A DNA stretch of 64,000 nucleotides from Pseudomonas sp. RIT288 (lineage in GTDB: Bacteria > Pseudomonadota > Gammaproteobacteria > Pseudomonadales > Pseudomonadaceae). A model generated the notes under the pieces. The model searched no databases, had not been told where the DNA came from, and saw nothing but the letters and a program-made list of their open reading frames with translations. A program made the position numbers and the translations under genes. The number at the start of each line of letters is the position of its first letter. The stretch's first letter is position 1. Positions 43,205 to 55,612 of the stretch are shown piece by piece. The DNA lies in contig NZ_JFYN01000012.1 in the NCBI RefSeq assembly GCF_000631985.1, positions 62,001 to 126,000 on the forward strand. The letters are read 5' to 3'.

Positions 43205-45015
43205 CAGCGTGGGGTGTCCGGCAGGCGTTGAACCTGACCGTTGACGAACTGCGCCCATGGCAGCTGACGTACGACGCGTTGGGTCTGGGTCATGCCCAGG
43301 CTACCCGACTGACCTTCGATGCGGCTGTCCGGCAGCGCCTTCAACTGACCCAGGCGCGGTGCCAGGCGGTAGGCGTCGACGCCCATGGCGTACAGACGAC
43401 CAAGGCTGCCGGCCGCTTGTGGCCATTGCGCGGTGACTTGCTGGCGCAGCGGGTCATTGGCTTCCAGCAACCATGGGGTTTCGCAGAAGCGCACGCCGTT
43501 CATGTCGTTGTACTGGTTCACATCGCCGCTGGCGCTGTAGACGTGGGAAGTTGCGTACACCGGAACGTCACCCGCGTACTGGAAGTTCAGGGTCGGCTTG
43601 ATCTGCTGCGCCTGTTGCGGGGTGGCCGCGAGGAAGATGAACTCGATGTCCTGACGACGCGAAGGCTGTGCGGCGACGTTGGTGCCAGCAGCATTTTGCA
43701 GACTCTTGGCGCGGGCTTCGCTTTGACGCAGTTGGAACATGTCGGCGATCTGCTGGGCCAGTTGCACCGGCTGATCGACACGTTCGGTGGCGACGATGCT
43801 ACCGCCATTGGCCTGCCAGTCCTGGCTGAACGCACGCAGTACGCGGTCGCCCCATTCGCCTTTCGGCACCATGATCGCCGCGCGATGCAGGCCGTCGGCG
43901 CGGGCACGACGCGAAACTTCGCGAGCTTCGTCTTCAGCCGCCAGACCGAACTGGAACAGTTGCGCCGGACCTTGATCGCCTTCGCTGTAGTTCAGCGCGA
44001 GGGTGGTGATTGGCAGTTGCGGGCGGGTGCTCAGTTGTTTGACCAGCGGTTTTTCCAGCGGGCCGACGACCAGTTGCACGCCATCAGCCTGGGCCTTGCG
44101 GTAGAACTCGTCCATCGAGGTCAGCTTGGAGCTGTCGTAGAACTCGATGGCGGGCGGCTTCTGGCCGGCCTGTTGCGCTTGATAGTGCGCCGCCATGAAA
44201 CCTTCACGCAGGGCCTTGCCGACCGAGGCCAGTGGGCCGTCTTGCGGCAGCAGCAGGGCAATCTTGCTCAGGGGCTGGCTGGCCAGTTCCTTGAGCTTGG
44301 TCAGGGGCAGCGGCAGGTTGATCGCTGCCGGGTGTTTTGGATTCTGCGCGCGCCAGGCATCGATCGCCGCTTGCTGCTGTTCCAGGGTGCCGGCGGTTTT
44401 CACGGCCAGGGCCAGGGACATCCAGCCGCCGAGATCGTCGGTGGTGTTGGGTTGCAGTTGATCGGTCGGCAGCGAAGCGATCAGGGTCCAGATCGCTTCG
44501 TGGTTCTTGCTCGCGACTTCGCCTTTGAGCATCGGTGCGATGAAGATCCGCTCGCGAGCGGCAGCCAGGGTCTGGCCGTCGGCTTCCAGTGCGCGGGCAT
44601 GCACGGTGCCGGTGCGGACTTGCTGATCTTCCGGCATTTCGCTCAGGTGCTGCAGGCTTGGATGGCTCAGGGCGGTCAGCGCAGCTTTCGGCTGATTGCG
44701 GGTCATCGCCAGTTCAGCGGACAGGGTGCTGGCGAAGATCTGCTGGCCTGGCTTCAACTGCTCCATCGGCACTTGTTGCAGGATCTGCGCAGACTGGCCG
44801 GCGTTGCCCTGGCGATAAGCCAGGTCTGCCGCGCTCAGGCGCAACAGGGCGGCTTTTTCCGGCGTCTTGGCCTGGGTAGCCTGTTCGAGCAGTTGCTCGA
44901 TGCTGGCATCCGGAGTCCGTGGAAGTTCGCCAAGGCTGGAGGAGGGGGAGCTGGCGCAAGCCGCCAGCAAGGCAGCGAGGCAGAGGGCAGTGAACAGCCG
45001 CAGGCAAGCGATCAT
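43204..45015 (-). CDS. lpoA: Penicillin-binding protein activator LpoA
   Basis: 603-residue outer-membrane lipoprotein: signal peptide and lipobox LLAAC (Cys20), an N-terminal TPR-like helical domain (about 35-255), and a C-terminal periplasmic-binding-protein-like fold (about 260-590). In E. coli LpoA reaches through the peptidoglycan to stimulate PBP1A. First gene of a minus-strand operon with yraN, diaA and dolP, divergent from rsmI. It lies two genes from the dcw cluster it serves functionally. Confidence 0.92.
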
Positions 45016-45225
45016 GTAAGTGTTCCTGATACTCGATCAAATTAGCGTGGAATTGTACCCAAGCACTGGCCGGGGCGCGATGTTACTGGCGTGAATCAAT
45101 CAATTTAGCTGGAGTAAATGTTGCGGCGGCGCACAACTGCGTGCAAAACCGCGCTCGGCTCATACGGTTCGCAAGCCTCGTGACGCGTTACAATGCCGGC
45201 TTTTACCGAACACGAGGTGTGCGCT

Positions 45226-46098
45226 TTGACTGCTCCAGGTCCTTTGAATTCCGCTGCTGGCTCGCTTTATGTGGTGGCGACGCCCATCGGCAACCTGGAC
45301 GACATCAGCGCCCGGGCCCTGAAAATCCTCCGCGAAGTGGCGCTGATCGCCGCTGAAGACACGCGGCACTCGGCGCGGTTGATGCAGCACTTCGGCATTT
45401 CCACGCCGTTGGCCGCCTGCCACGAACACAACGAACGTGATGAAGGTAGCCGCTTTATTACTCGTTTGCTGGCGGGCGATAACGTCGCGCTGATTTCCGA
45501 TGCCGGGACACCACTGATTTCCGATCCGGGTTATCACTTGGTGCGTCAGGCGCGGGCGGCGGGGATCAATGTGGTGCCGGTGCCGGGTGCCTGTGCATTG
45601 ATCGCTGCGCTGTCGGCGGCGGGTCTGCCCTCCGACCGGTTCATCTTCGAAGGCTTCCTGCCGGCCAAGTCGGTAGGGCGCAAGGCGCGACTGGAAGCGG
45701 TAAAGGAAGAGCCGCGCACGCTGATTTTCTACGAGGCCCCGCACCGTATTCTCGAATGCTTGCAGGACATGGAAGCGGTGTTCGGTGGCGAGCGTCAGGC
45801 GTTGCTGGCCCGGGAAATCACCAAAACCTTCGAGACGCTCAAAGGCTTGCCGCTGGCTGAGTTGCGCGCATTTGTCGAGTCCGACAGCAATCAGCAGCGC
45901 GGCGAGTGCGTGGTGCTGGTGGCGGGCTGGTCTGCACCGGAGTCCGAAGATGCGGTCAGCAGCGAGGCGATGCGCGTGCTCAATCTGCTGCTCGAAGAGA
46001 TGCCGCTCAAGCGCGCTGCCGCCCTGGCTGCGCAAATCACCGGCGAGCGCAAAAACGTCCTGTACCAGGTCGCACTCGATCAGCAGAAGGGCGAGTAA
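45226..46098 (+). CDS. rsmI: 16S rRNA (cytidine1402-2'-O)-methyltransferase RsmI
   Basis: 290 residues from a TTG at 45226. The tetrapyrrole-methylase fold has N-terminal SLYVVATPIGNLDD and then ISDAGTPLISDPGY (about 90-103), and VPGACALIAALS. It methylates the ribose of C1402 in 16S rRNA. An in-frame ATG at 45193 would add 11 residues, but it lies inside a TACAAT -10-like box (45189-45194), while TTG has GAGG at 8 bases; I prefer TTG. Divergent from lpoA. Confidence 0.9.
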   Translation: MTAPGPLNSAAGSLYVVATPIGNLDDISARALKILREVALIAAEDTRHSARLMQHFGISTPLAACHEHNERDEGSRFITRLLAGDNVALISDAGTPLISDPGYHLVRQARAAGINVVPVPGACALIAALSAAGLPSDRFIFEGFLPAKSVGRKARLEAVKEEPRTLIFYEAPHRILECLQDMEAVFGGERQALLAREITKTFETLKGLPLAELRAFVESDSNQQRGECVVLVAGWSAPESEDAVSSEAMRVLNLLLEEMPLKRAAALAAQITGERKNVLYQVALDQQKGE

Positions 46099-46171
46099 CC
46101 CGTCGCGCAGACGGGTTTCACGGCTATTAGCGCTTGTTCTTCGGGCGCTCTGCCGTTAACCTGCGCGGCGG

Positions 46172-46525
46172 AGAGTCGATCGGACAGTCGCTGCCCTCTA
46201 TGAAAATTAGGGGGGGGAGGAAAGTCCGGGCTCCATAGGGCGAAGTGCCAGGTAATGCCTGGGAGGCGTGAGCCTACGGAAAGTGCCACAGAAAATAACC
46301 GCCTAAGCGCTTCGGCGCCGGTAAGGGTGAAAAGGTGCGGTAAGAGCGCACCGCACGTCTGGCAACAGTTCGTGGCTAGGTAAACCCCACTTGGAGCAAG
46401 ACCAAATAGGGTCCCAAGGCGTGGCCCGCGCTGGGACCGGGTAGGTTGCTAAAGATGTCCAGTGATGGCCATCGTAGACGAATGACTGTTCAAGACAGAA
46501 CCCGGCTTACAGATCGACTCTCCAC
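46172..46525 (+). ncRNA. rnpB: RNase P RNA (M1 RNA, bacterial type A)
   Basis: About 354 nt that pair end to end (AGAGTCGATCGGACAGTCGC at the start and GCTTACAGATCGACTCTCC at the end). Conserved elements: GAGGAAAGTCCGGGCTCC, ACAGAAAATAACCGCC, AAGGGTGAAAAGGTGCGGTA and AGACGAATGACTGTTCAAGA. The RNA is the catalytic subunit that removes tRNA 5' leaders. A T-rich tail follows. The ends are estimated to within a few bases. Confidence 0.96.
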
Positions 46526-46822
46526 CTTTTTCTTTCCCTGCTTGAATCAATGGCATCAGGGCTGGTTATTATCGGCAGTCCTGCGCTAAAGTCCGGCAGC
46601 GGCAAATGCAGTAATAGCCATTTCCCACCTTGCTTCAATCAACAGCAGAAGCGCTTTTGTAATACCGAAAAAATCTTACTCTTAACAAATTACTTTAACT
46701 TCCGAGCGCAGCTTTCCGTGCTGCATCAAGTTATTGGTCAAAAGTATCCGCCAAATTGTCGTTACCCCTCCTTTTAAGCTCCTAAATCTCCGTTCTGTAA
46801 GGGTTTTCCTTTGATCCGCGCC

Positions 46823-46852
46823 TTGACGGTGTGGTGGGCGCATTCCTATAGT
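46823..46852 (+). promoter_or_regulatory. Promoter of the dcw cluster (Pmra)
   Basis: TTGACG (46823-46828), 18-bp spacer, TATAGT (46847-46852). It is the only good sigma-70 match upstream of mraZ, with an expected start near 46859, just ahead of the MraZ repeats. Confidence 0.7.
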
Positions 46853-46860
46853 GTGCGCAA

Positions 46861-46885
46861 GTGGCGGAAAGTGGCATGAAGTGGG
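46861..46885 (+). promoter_or_regulatory. MraZ-binding repeats
   Basis: Three direct repeats GTGGC, GTGGC and GTGGG at 46861, 46871 and 46881, spaced exactly 10 bp. MraZ recognises TGG-type repeats with 5-bp spacers and represses its own operon; the array starts at about +2 of the predicted promoter. Confidence 0.75.
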
Positions 46886-46926
46886 TTTTTTGAGCTCAAA
46901 ACGATAAAAATTGGAGAAACGCTGAC

Positions 46927-47382
46927 GTGTTTCGCGGAGCTAACGCTATCAGTCTCGATGCAAAGGGCCGTCTCGCCATGCCGAGCCGGTACCGTGACGA
47001 GCTCGTTTCGCGTAGTTCCGGCCAGTTGATCGTGACCATTGATGCCGTTGATCCGTGCCTGTGTGTCTACCCGCTCGACGAGTGGGAAATCATTGAAACC
47101 AAGTTGCGTGCGCTCCCTTCGCTTCGCGAAGAGAACCGTCGCCTGCAGCGTTTATTGATTGGTAATGCCGTCGACCTCGAACTCGACGGCAGTGGTCGTT
47201 TTCTGGTTCCACCGCGTCTGCGCGAATACGCAAAGCTTGATAAGAAAGCGATGCTGGTGGGCCAACTGAACAAGTTCCAATTGTGGGACGAGGATGCATG
47301 GAACGCGGTGTCTGCCGCTGACCTTGCTGCTATTCAACAACCGGGCGCCATGCCTGACGAACTGCGTGATTTGATCCTGTGA
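46927..47382 (+). CDS. mraZ: Transcriptional regulator MraZ
   Basis: 151 residues from a GTG start with TTGGAG upstream. Two AbrB-like swapped-hairpin domains, with signatures [15 protein letters not shown] and [16 protein letters not shown]. MraZ forms a ring-shaped oligomer that binds TGG-type repeats and controls the dcw operon. Its own target repeats are upstream. It overlaps rsmH by 4 bp (GTGA). First gene of the cluster. Confidence 0.95.
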   Translation: MFRGANAISLDAKGRLAMPSRYRDELVSRSSGQLIVTIDAVDPCLCVYPLDEWEIIETKLRALPSLREENRRLQRLLIGNAVDLELDGSGRFLVPPRLREYAKLDKKAMLVGQLNKFQLWDEDAWNAVSAADLAAIQQPGAMPDELRDLIL

Positions 47383-48322
47383 CTATTGATAGCGGCTTTA
47401 ACCACATCACCGTACTGCTTGACGAAGCCGTCGAGGCTCTCGCCGTACGTCCTGATGGCTGCTATCTGGACGGTACGTTCGGGCGCGGCGGGCACAGTCG
47501 GCTGATCCTCAGCCAGCTCGGGACGGACGGTCGGCTCATCGGGTTCGACAAAGATCCACAAGCGATTGCCACCGGGCAAACGCTAGCGGCCGAAGACGGC
47601 CGCTTTGTCGTTGTGCAGCGCAGCTTTGCCGAGCTGGGGTCGGTGGTTGCCGAGCAAGGTCTGAGCGGCAAGGTCAGCGGTATCCTGCTCGACCTCGGCG
47701 TTTCGTCGCCGCAACTGGATGACGCCGAGCGCGGCTTCAGTTTCCTCAATGACGGCCCGCTGGACATGCGCATGGATCCGTCCCGTGGCATCAGCGCCGC
47801 CGAGTTCGTCAACACCGCGCCGGTAGAAGAAATCGCCCGGGTGTTCAAGGAATACGGCGAAGAACGTTTCTCCGGGCGCATGGCCCGTGCCGTGGCCGAG
47901 CGCCGCGACATCAAGCCGTTCGAGCGCACCGCTGATCTTGCCGAAGTCTTGAAAGTCGCCAACCCGGCGTGGGAGAAGGGCAAGAACCCGGCGACCCGTG
48001 CATTCCAGGGTTTGCGCATTCACGTCAACAACGAACTGGGTGATCTGGAAGCCGGCCTCGAAGCCGCACTGGATGCTCTGGAAATCGGTGGCCGTCTGGT
48101 GGTCATCAGCTTCCACTCGCTGGAAGACCGCATCGTCAAACTGTTCATGCGCAAGCTGGTGAAAGGCGAAGCCGACAACCTGCCGCGCAACCTGCCCGTG
48201 CGCCACGTGGCGTTCGAACCGAAAATCAAAATTCACGGCAAAGCGCAGACGGCCTCCGACGCCGAACTCAAAGCCAACCCACGTTCCCGTAGCGCTGTCA
48301 TGCGTGTCGCGGAGAAGTTGCG

Positions 48323-48326
<4 letters not shown>
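47379..48326 (+). CDS. rsmH: 16S rRNA (cytosine1402-N4)-methyltransferase RsmH
   Basis: 315 residues starting at GTG within the mraZ stop. SAM-dependent methyltransferase with [12 protein letters not shown] (about 27-38), [10 protein letters not shown] (about 107) and [10 protein letters not shown] (about 211). It modifies the same C1402 as RsmI, encoded 1.3 kb upstream. It overlaps ftsL by GTGA, so the two are translationally coupled. Confidence 0.95.
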
Positions 48327-50354
<2,028 letters not shown>

Positions 50355-50355
<1 letters not shown>

Positions 50356-51818
50356 TGTCTCTGAGTCTGAACAAGATATTTCCCCACGCCGGCCACGATC
50401 TGTTGATCCGTGAATTGGCGCTGGACAGCCGCAACGTACGCGCGGGTGACCTGTTCCTCGCCGTGCCGGGCGGCAAGTTCGATGGCCGTGCGCACATCGC
50501 CGATGCCTTGCAGCGCGGCGCGGCGGCGGTTGCCTATGAAGTGGACGGCGCCACCGTGCTGCCGATCACTGAAGTGCCGTTGATTCCGGTCAAAGGCCTG
50601 GCGGCGCAGTTGTCGGACATCGCCGGGCGTTTCTACGGCGAGCCGAGCCATCACTTGAACCTGATCGGCGTCACCGGCACCAACGGCAAAACCAGCGTGA
50701 CCCAACTGGTTGCGCAGGCACTCGATCTGCTCGGTCAGCATTGCGGCATCGTCGGTACGCTGGGTTCCGGCTTCTATGGCGCGCTGGAAAGCGGCCTGCA
50801 CACCACGCCGAATCCGATCGCCGTGCAAGCGACCCTTGGCGACCTGAAAAAGGCCGGGGCCAAAGCCGTGGCCATGGAAGTTTCGTCTCACGGTCTGGAT
50901 CAGGGCCGGGTCACTGCATTGGCGTTCGACGTCGCGGTGATGACCAACCTGTCCCGCGATCACCTGGATTATCACGGCACCATGCAGGCATACGCCGAGG
51001 CCAAGGCCAAACTGTTCGCCTGGAATGACCTGAAGTGCCGCGTGGTCAACCTCGACGACGATTTCGGCCGGCAACTGGCTGCCGAAAAACGCGATTCGCG
51101 CCTGATCACTTACAGCCTGCTCGACAGCAGCGCCTACCTGTTCTGCCGTGAAGCGCAGTTCGATGACCACGGCGTACGCGCCACGCTGGTCACGCCGCAG
51201 GGCGAACATCATCTGCGCAGCACGCTGCTCGGCCGTTTCAACCTGAGCAACGTCCTGGCGGCGGTCGGCGCCTTGCTCGGTCTGGATTACGCGCTCGACG
51301 AAATTCTCAAGGTGCTGCCGAAACTCGAAGGCCCGGCCGGACGCATGCAGCGTCTGGGTGGCGGCACTCAACCGCTGGTGGTGGTCGATTACGCCCATAC
51401 CCCGGATGCCCTGGAAAAGGTTCTGAGCGCACTGCGCCCACACGTCAAAGGCCAGTTGCTGTGCCTGTTCGGCTGCGGCGGTGATCGTGATCGCGGCAAG
51501 CGTCCGCTGATGGCCGAAGTGGTCGAGCGTCTGGCTGATCGCGTACTGGTCACCGATGACAACCCGCGCACGGAAGACCCGGCGCAGATTTTCGACGACA
51601 TCCGCGCCGGTTTCACCGCTGTGGATAAAGTGATCTTCGTCGCCGGCCGCGGTCAGGCGATCGCCCAGCTGATCGCCGGTGCTTCGGCGGATGACGTGAT
51701 CGTACTGGCCGGTAAAGGTCACGAGGACTATCAGGAAATCAACGGCGAGCGGCACGCTTTCTCCGATCTGGTCGAGGCCGATCATGCCCTCACCGCGTGG
51801 GAGGTGGCCCATGCTTAA
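50355..51818 (+). CDS. murE: UDP-MurNAc-tripeptide synthetase MurE (meso-DAP adding)
   Basis: 487 residues. Mur ligase with ATP loop GVTGTNGKTSVT (about 108-119), the Lys-containing central domain, and the DNPRTEDP motif (about 400-407) whose DNPR is diagnostic for meso-diaminopimelate rather than lysine. It adds the third residue of the stem peptide in the cytosol. It overlaps murF by 8 bp. Confidence 0.96.
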
Positions 51819-53178
51819 GGCCCTGACATTGAGCGAGCTGACCAACGTGCTCGACGCACGTCTGATCAGCAGCGATGCCAGTTTCGATGGTGTCAGCATC
51901 GACAGCCGCGCGATCACTGCTGGCCAACTGTTTATTGCCCTGACTGGCCCGCGCTTCGATGGTCACGACTATCTGAACGATGTCGCCGGCAAAGGCGCGG
52001 TGGCGGCACTGGTCGAGCGCGAAGTGCCCGACAGCACCTTGCCGCAGTTGCTGGTCAAGGACACCCGCCAGGCCCTCGGCCAGTTGGGTGCCCTGAACCG
52101 TGCCGCGTTCACCCAGCCAGTCGCGGCCATCACCGGCTCCAGCGGCAAGACCACGGTCAAGGAAATGCTCGCGAGCATCCTGCGTACCCGCGGTCCAGTG
52201 CTGGCGACTCGCGGCAATCTGAACAATGACCTCGGCGCACCGCTGACCCTGCTCGAACTGGCGCCGGAACACACCGCTGCCGTGATCGAACTGGGCGCTT
52301 CGCGTCTGGGTGAAATCGCCTACACCGTCGGCCTGACCAAGCCACACGTGGCGATCCTCAACAACGCTGGCACCGCCCACGTTGGCGAGTTCGGCGGGCC
52401 GGAAAAAATCGTCGAAGCCAAAGGCGAGATCATCGACGGTCTGGCGGCGGATGGCGTCGCTGTGCTCAATCTCGATGACAAGGCCTTTGGTATCTGGAAG
52501 CTCCGCGCCGGCGCACGCAAGGTGCTGACCTTCTCCCTGAACAATCCGCAGGCAGACTTCTACGCCAGCGACCTGAGCACCGATGCCCGGGGTTGCCCGG
52601 CCTTCAACCTGCATACACCTGAAGGTGTGGAGCACGTTCAGCTGAATCTGCTCGGCACCCATAACGTCGCCAATGCCATGGCTGCCGCCGCAGCCGCTCA
52701 CGCCCTGGGCGTGTCGCTGTTCGGCATTGCCACGGGGCTTGGTGCGGTACAACCGGTCAAGGGTCGCACCGTCGCGCAACTGGCGAAAAACGGCATGCGC
52801 GTGATCGATGACACTTACAACGCAAACCCCACCTCCATGTGCGCTGCCGTTGATATACTCGCCGGCTTTTCCGGCCGCACCGTCCTGGTGCTCGGAGATA
52901 TCGGCGAGTTGGGCGACTGGGCGGAGCAGGGGCACCGCGACGTGGGCGAATACGCCCGGGGCAAGGTTTCCGCGCTTTACGCGGTCGGGCCGAACATGGT
53001 TCACGCCGTGAACGCATTCGGTAAAGAGGCGCATCACTTCGGCACGCAAGCCGAACTGATCAAGGCCCTCGACGCCGAGCAGGACACAAACACCACCATT
53101 TTGATCAAGGGTTCGCGCAGTGCAGCGATGGAAAACATCGTTGCGGCTCTGTGCGGGTCCAGTCTGGAGAAACATTAA
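51811..53178 (+). CDS. murF: UDP-MurNAc-pentapeptide synthetase MurF
   Basis: 455 residues from ATG 51811, chosen for its GGGAGG at 6 bases; an in-frame ATG 27 bases upstream lacks this. ATP-binding loop [14 protein letters not shown] (about 108-121), [11 protein letters not shown] (about 332-342), and a C-terminal Mur ligase domain. It adds D-Ala-D-Ala. The stop TAATG overlaps the mraY start by one base. Confidence 0.95.
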   Translation: MLKALTLSELTNVLDARLISSDASFDGVSIDSRAITAGQLFIALTGPRFDGHDYLNDVAGKGAVAALVEREVPDSTLPQLLVKDTRQALGQLGALNRAAFTQPVAAITGSSGKTTVKEMLASILRTRGPVLATRGNLNNDLGAPLTLLELAPEHTAAVIELGASRLGEIAYTVGLTKPHVAILNNAGTAHVGEFGGPEKIVEAKGEIIDGLAADGVAVLNLDDKAFGIWKLRAGARKVLTFSLNNPQADFYASDLSTDARGCPAFNLHTPEGVEHVQLNLLGTHNVANAMAAAAAAHALGVSLFGIATGLGAVQPVKGRTVAQLAKNGMRVIDDTYNANPTSMCAAVDILAGFSGRTVLVLGDIGELGDWAEQGHRDVGEYARGKVSALYAVGPNMVHAVNAFGKEAHHFGTQAELIKALDAEQDTNTTILIKGSRSAAMENIVAALCGSSLEKH

Positions 53179-54260
53179 TGCTGCTGCTGCTAGCGGAGTA
53201 TCTGCAACAGTTCTACAAAGGCTTCGCGGTCTTCCAGTACCTGACCCTGCGCGGGATCCTCGGTGTGCTGACCGCGCTGGTTTTGTCGCTGTGCTATGGC
53301 CCGTGGATGATCCGCACCCTGCAGAACCGTCAGATCGGCCAGTCCGTACGCAATGACGGCCCGCAATCGCACCTGTCCAAGTCGGGTACGCCGACCATGG
53401 GCGGCGCGCTGATTCTGTCCTCCATCGGTGTCAGCACCCTGCTTTGGGCTGACCTGAGCAACCGCTACGTGTGGGTCGTGCTGCTGGTGACTCTGCTGTT
53501 CGGCGCCATTGGCTGGGTCGACGATTACCGCAAAGTGATCGAGAAAAACTCTCGCGGCCTGCCAAGCCGCTGGAAGTATTTCTGGCAGTCGGTGTTTGGC
53601 CTGGGCGCAGCGATCTTCCTTTATATGACCGCCACCACGCCGGTGGAAACCACGCTGATCCTGCCGATGCTCAAGGACTACAGCATTCCGCTGGGCGCCG
53701 GTTTCATTGTGCTGACCTACTTCGTGATCGTCGGTTCGAGCAACGCGGTCAACCTGACTGACGGCCTCGACGGCCTGGCGATCATGCCAACCGTGATGGT
53801 CGGCGGCGGTCTGGGGATTTTCTGCTACCTGTCGGGTAACGTGAAATTCGCCGAATACCTGCTGATCCCTTACGTGCCGGGCGCGGGCGAACTGATCGTG
53901 TTCTGCGGCGCACTGATCGGAGCCGGCCTGGGCTTCCTCTGGTTCAACACCTACCCGGCGCAAGTGTTCATGGGCGACGTCGGTGCTCTGGCACTGGGCG
54001 CGGCACTGGGCACCATCGCAGTGATCGTGCGTCAGGAAATCGTCCTGTTCATCATGGGCGGCGTATTCGTGATGGAAACCCTGTCGGTGGTTATCCAGGT
54101 TGCCTCTTTCAAGCTGACCGGTCGCCGTGTATTCCGCATGGCTCCGATTCACCACCACTTTGAACTCAAGGGCTGGCCCGAGCCACGCGTGATCGTCCGT
54201 TTCTGGATCATCACCGTGATTCTCGTGCTGATCGGCCTTGCCACCCTGAAGCTGAGGTAG
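53178..54260 (+). CDS. mraY: Phospho-MurNAc-pentapeptide transferase MraY
   Basis: 360 residues, the standard length, with about ten membrane helices. It transfers phospho-MurNAc-pentapeptide to undecaprenyl phosphate to make lipid I. Signatures: [10 protein letters not shown] (about 70), the Asp pair in GWVDDYRK (about 115), [10 protein letters not shown] (about 194), and [14 protein letters not shown] (about 325). It starts inside the murF stop. Confidence 0.96.
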   Translation: MLLLLAEYLQQFYKGFAVFQYLTLRGILGVLTALVLSLCYGPWMIRTLQNRQIGQSVRNDGPQSHLSKSGTPTMGGALILSSIGVSTLLWADLSNRYVWVVLLVTLLFGAIGWVDDYRKVIEKNSRGLPSRWKYFWQSVFGLGAAIFLYMTATTPVETTLILPMLKDYSIPLGAGFIVLTYFVIVGSSNAVNLTDGLDGLAIMPTVMVGGGLGIFCYLSGNVKFAEYLLIPYVPGAGELIVFCGALIGAGLGFLWFNTYPAQVFMGDVGALALGAALGTIAVIVRQEIVLFIMGGVFVMETLSVVIQVASFKLTGRRVFRMAPIHHHFELKGWPEPRVIVRFWIITVILVLIGLATLKLR

Positions 54261-54265
54261 AACGA

Positions 54266-55612
54266 GTGTCTCTGATCGCTTCTGACCACTTCCGCATCGT
54301 TGTCGGCCTCGGCAAGAGCGGCATGTCCCTGGTTCGCTTCCTGGCGAACCGGGGCGTGTCGTTTGCCGTCGCCGATACGCGGGACAATCCACCGGAACTG
54401 GCCACGCTCAAGCGTGACTATCCGCACGTGGAAGTGCGTTGTGGCGAGCTGGACGTCGAATTCCTGTGCCGTGCCGACGAGCTCTACGTGAGCCCCGGCC
54501 TGGCGCTGGCGACCCCGGCCCTGCAAGCCGCTGCAGCCCGTGGCGTGAAAATGGCCGGCGACATCGAGCTGTTCGCGCGTAACGCGCGGGCGCCGATCGT
54601 GGCCATCACCGGTTCCAACGCGAAAAGTACCGTCACCACTCTGGTCGGCGAGATGGCGGCTGCGGCCGGCAAACGCGTCGCGGTGGGCGGTAACCTCGGT
54701 ACGCCAGCGCTGGAATTGCTCAGCGATGACGTCGAGCTGTACGTGATGGAGCTGTCGAGCTTCCAGCTGGAAACCACCGACCAGCTCAACGCTGAAGTGG
54801 CCACCGTGCTGAACATCAGCGAAGACCACATGGACCGCTACAGCGGCCTGCCGGCGTATCACCTGGCCAAGCACCGGATCTTCCGTGGCGCGAAGCAGTT
54901 CGTGGTCAACCGTCAGGATGCACTCAGCCGTCCGCTGATCGGCGAGGGCCAGCCATGCTGGACCTTTGGCCTGAACAAACCGGATTTCAAGGCCTTCGGC
55001 CTGCGCGAAGAAGAGGGCGAGAAGTACCTGGCCTTCGAATTCCAGAACCTGATGCCGGTGCGCGAACTGAAAGTACGCGGCGCGCACAACCAGGCCAATG
55101 CCCTCGCGGCGCTGGCGCTGGGGCATGCGGTGGGTCTGCCGTTCGACGCCATGCTCGATGCCCTGCGCAATTTCACCGGTCTTGAACACCGCTGCCAGTG
55201 GCTGCGTGATCTGGACGGCGTGGGTTACTACAACGATTCCAAGGCCACCAACGTCGGCGCCGCTCTGGCTGCCATCGAAGGCCTGGGTGCGGACATCGAC
55301 GGCAAGGTCGTGCTGATCGCCGGTGGCGACGGCAAAGGCGCTGAGTTCAACGACCTGCGCGATCCGGTGGCGGCCAACTGCCGCGCCGTGATCCTGATGG
55401 GCCGGGATTCGGACAAGATCGGCGCAGCCATCGGTGACGCCGTGCCGCTGATTCGCGCCAGTTCGCTGGTCGACGCCGTCGAGCAATGCCGCGCGGTCGC
55501 CCAACCGGGTGACGTGGTGCTGCTGTCGCCGGCCTGCGCCAGTTTCGACATGTTCAAGAATTACGAAGACCGTGGTCACCAGTTCGTCCGCGCCGTGGAG
55601 GATCTGGCATGA
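54266..55612 (+). CDS. murD: UDP-MurNAc-L-Ala:D-Glu ligase MurD
   Basis: 448 residues from a GTG at 54266, five bases after the mraY stop. N-terminal UDP-binding VVGLGKSGMSLVRFL, then ATP loop ITGSNAKSTVT (about 113-123; Ala where many species have Gly) and NISEDHMDRY. It adds D-glutamate as the second stem residue. It overlaps ftsW by ATGA. Confidence 0.95.
   Translation: MSLIASDHFRIVVGLGKSGMSLVRFLANRGVSFAVADTRDNPPELATLKRDYPHVEVRCGELDVEFLCRADELYVSPGLALATPALQAAAARGVKMAGDIELFARNARAPIVAITGSNAKSTVTTLVGEMAAAAGKRVAVGGNLGTPALELLSDDVELYVMELSSFQLETTDQLNAEVATVLNISEDHMDRYSGLPAYHLAKHRIFRGAKQFVVNRQDALSRPLIGEGQPCWTFGLNKPDFKAFGLREEEGEKYLAFEFQNLMPVRELKVRGAHNQANALAALALGHAVGLPFDAMLDALRNFTGLEHRCQWLRDLDGVGYYNDSKATNVGAALAAIEGLGADIDGKVVLIAGGDGKGAEFNDLRDPVAANCRAVILMGRDSDKIGAAIGDAVPLIRASSLVDAVEQCRAVAQPGDVVLLSPACASFDMFKNYEDRGHQFVRAVEDLA

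Larger units (their letters stand above)
46526..46926. other. Intergenic region between rnpB and the dcw cluster
   Basis: About 400 bp, AT-rich relative to its surroundings. It starts with the T-rich rnpB end and finishes with the mraZ promoter and operator listed separately. A 75-codon open frame near 46550 has no ribosome site and is not credible. No further RNA or repeat was recognised between 46540 and 46800. Confidence 0.6.

Noticed and set aside
46550..46777. 75-codon open frame between rnpB and mraZ
   Set aside because: No ribosome site, AT-rich and low-complexity, and it lies in the promoter region.
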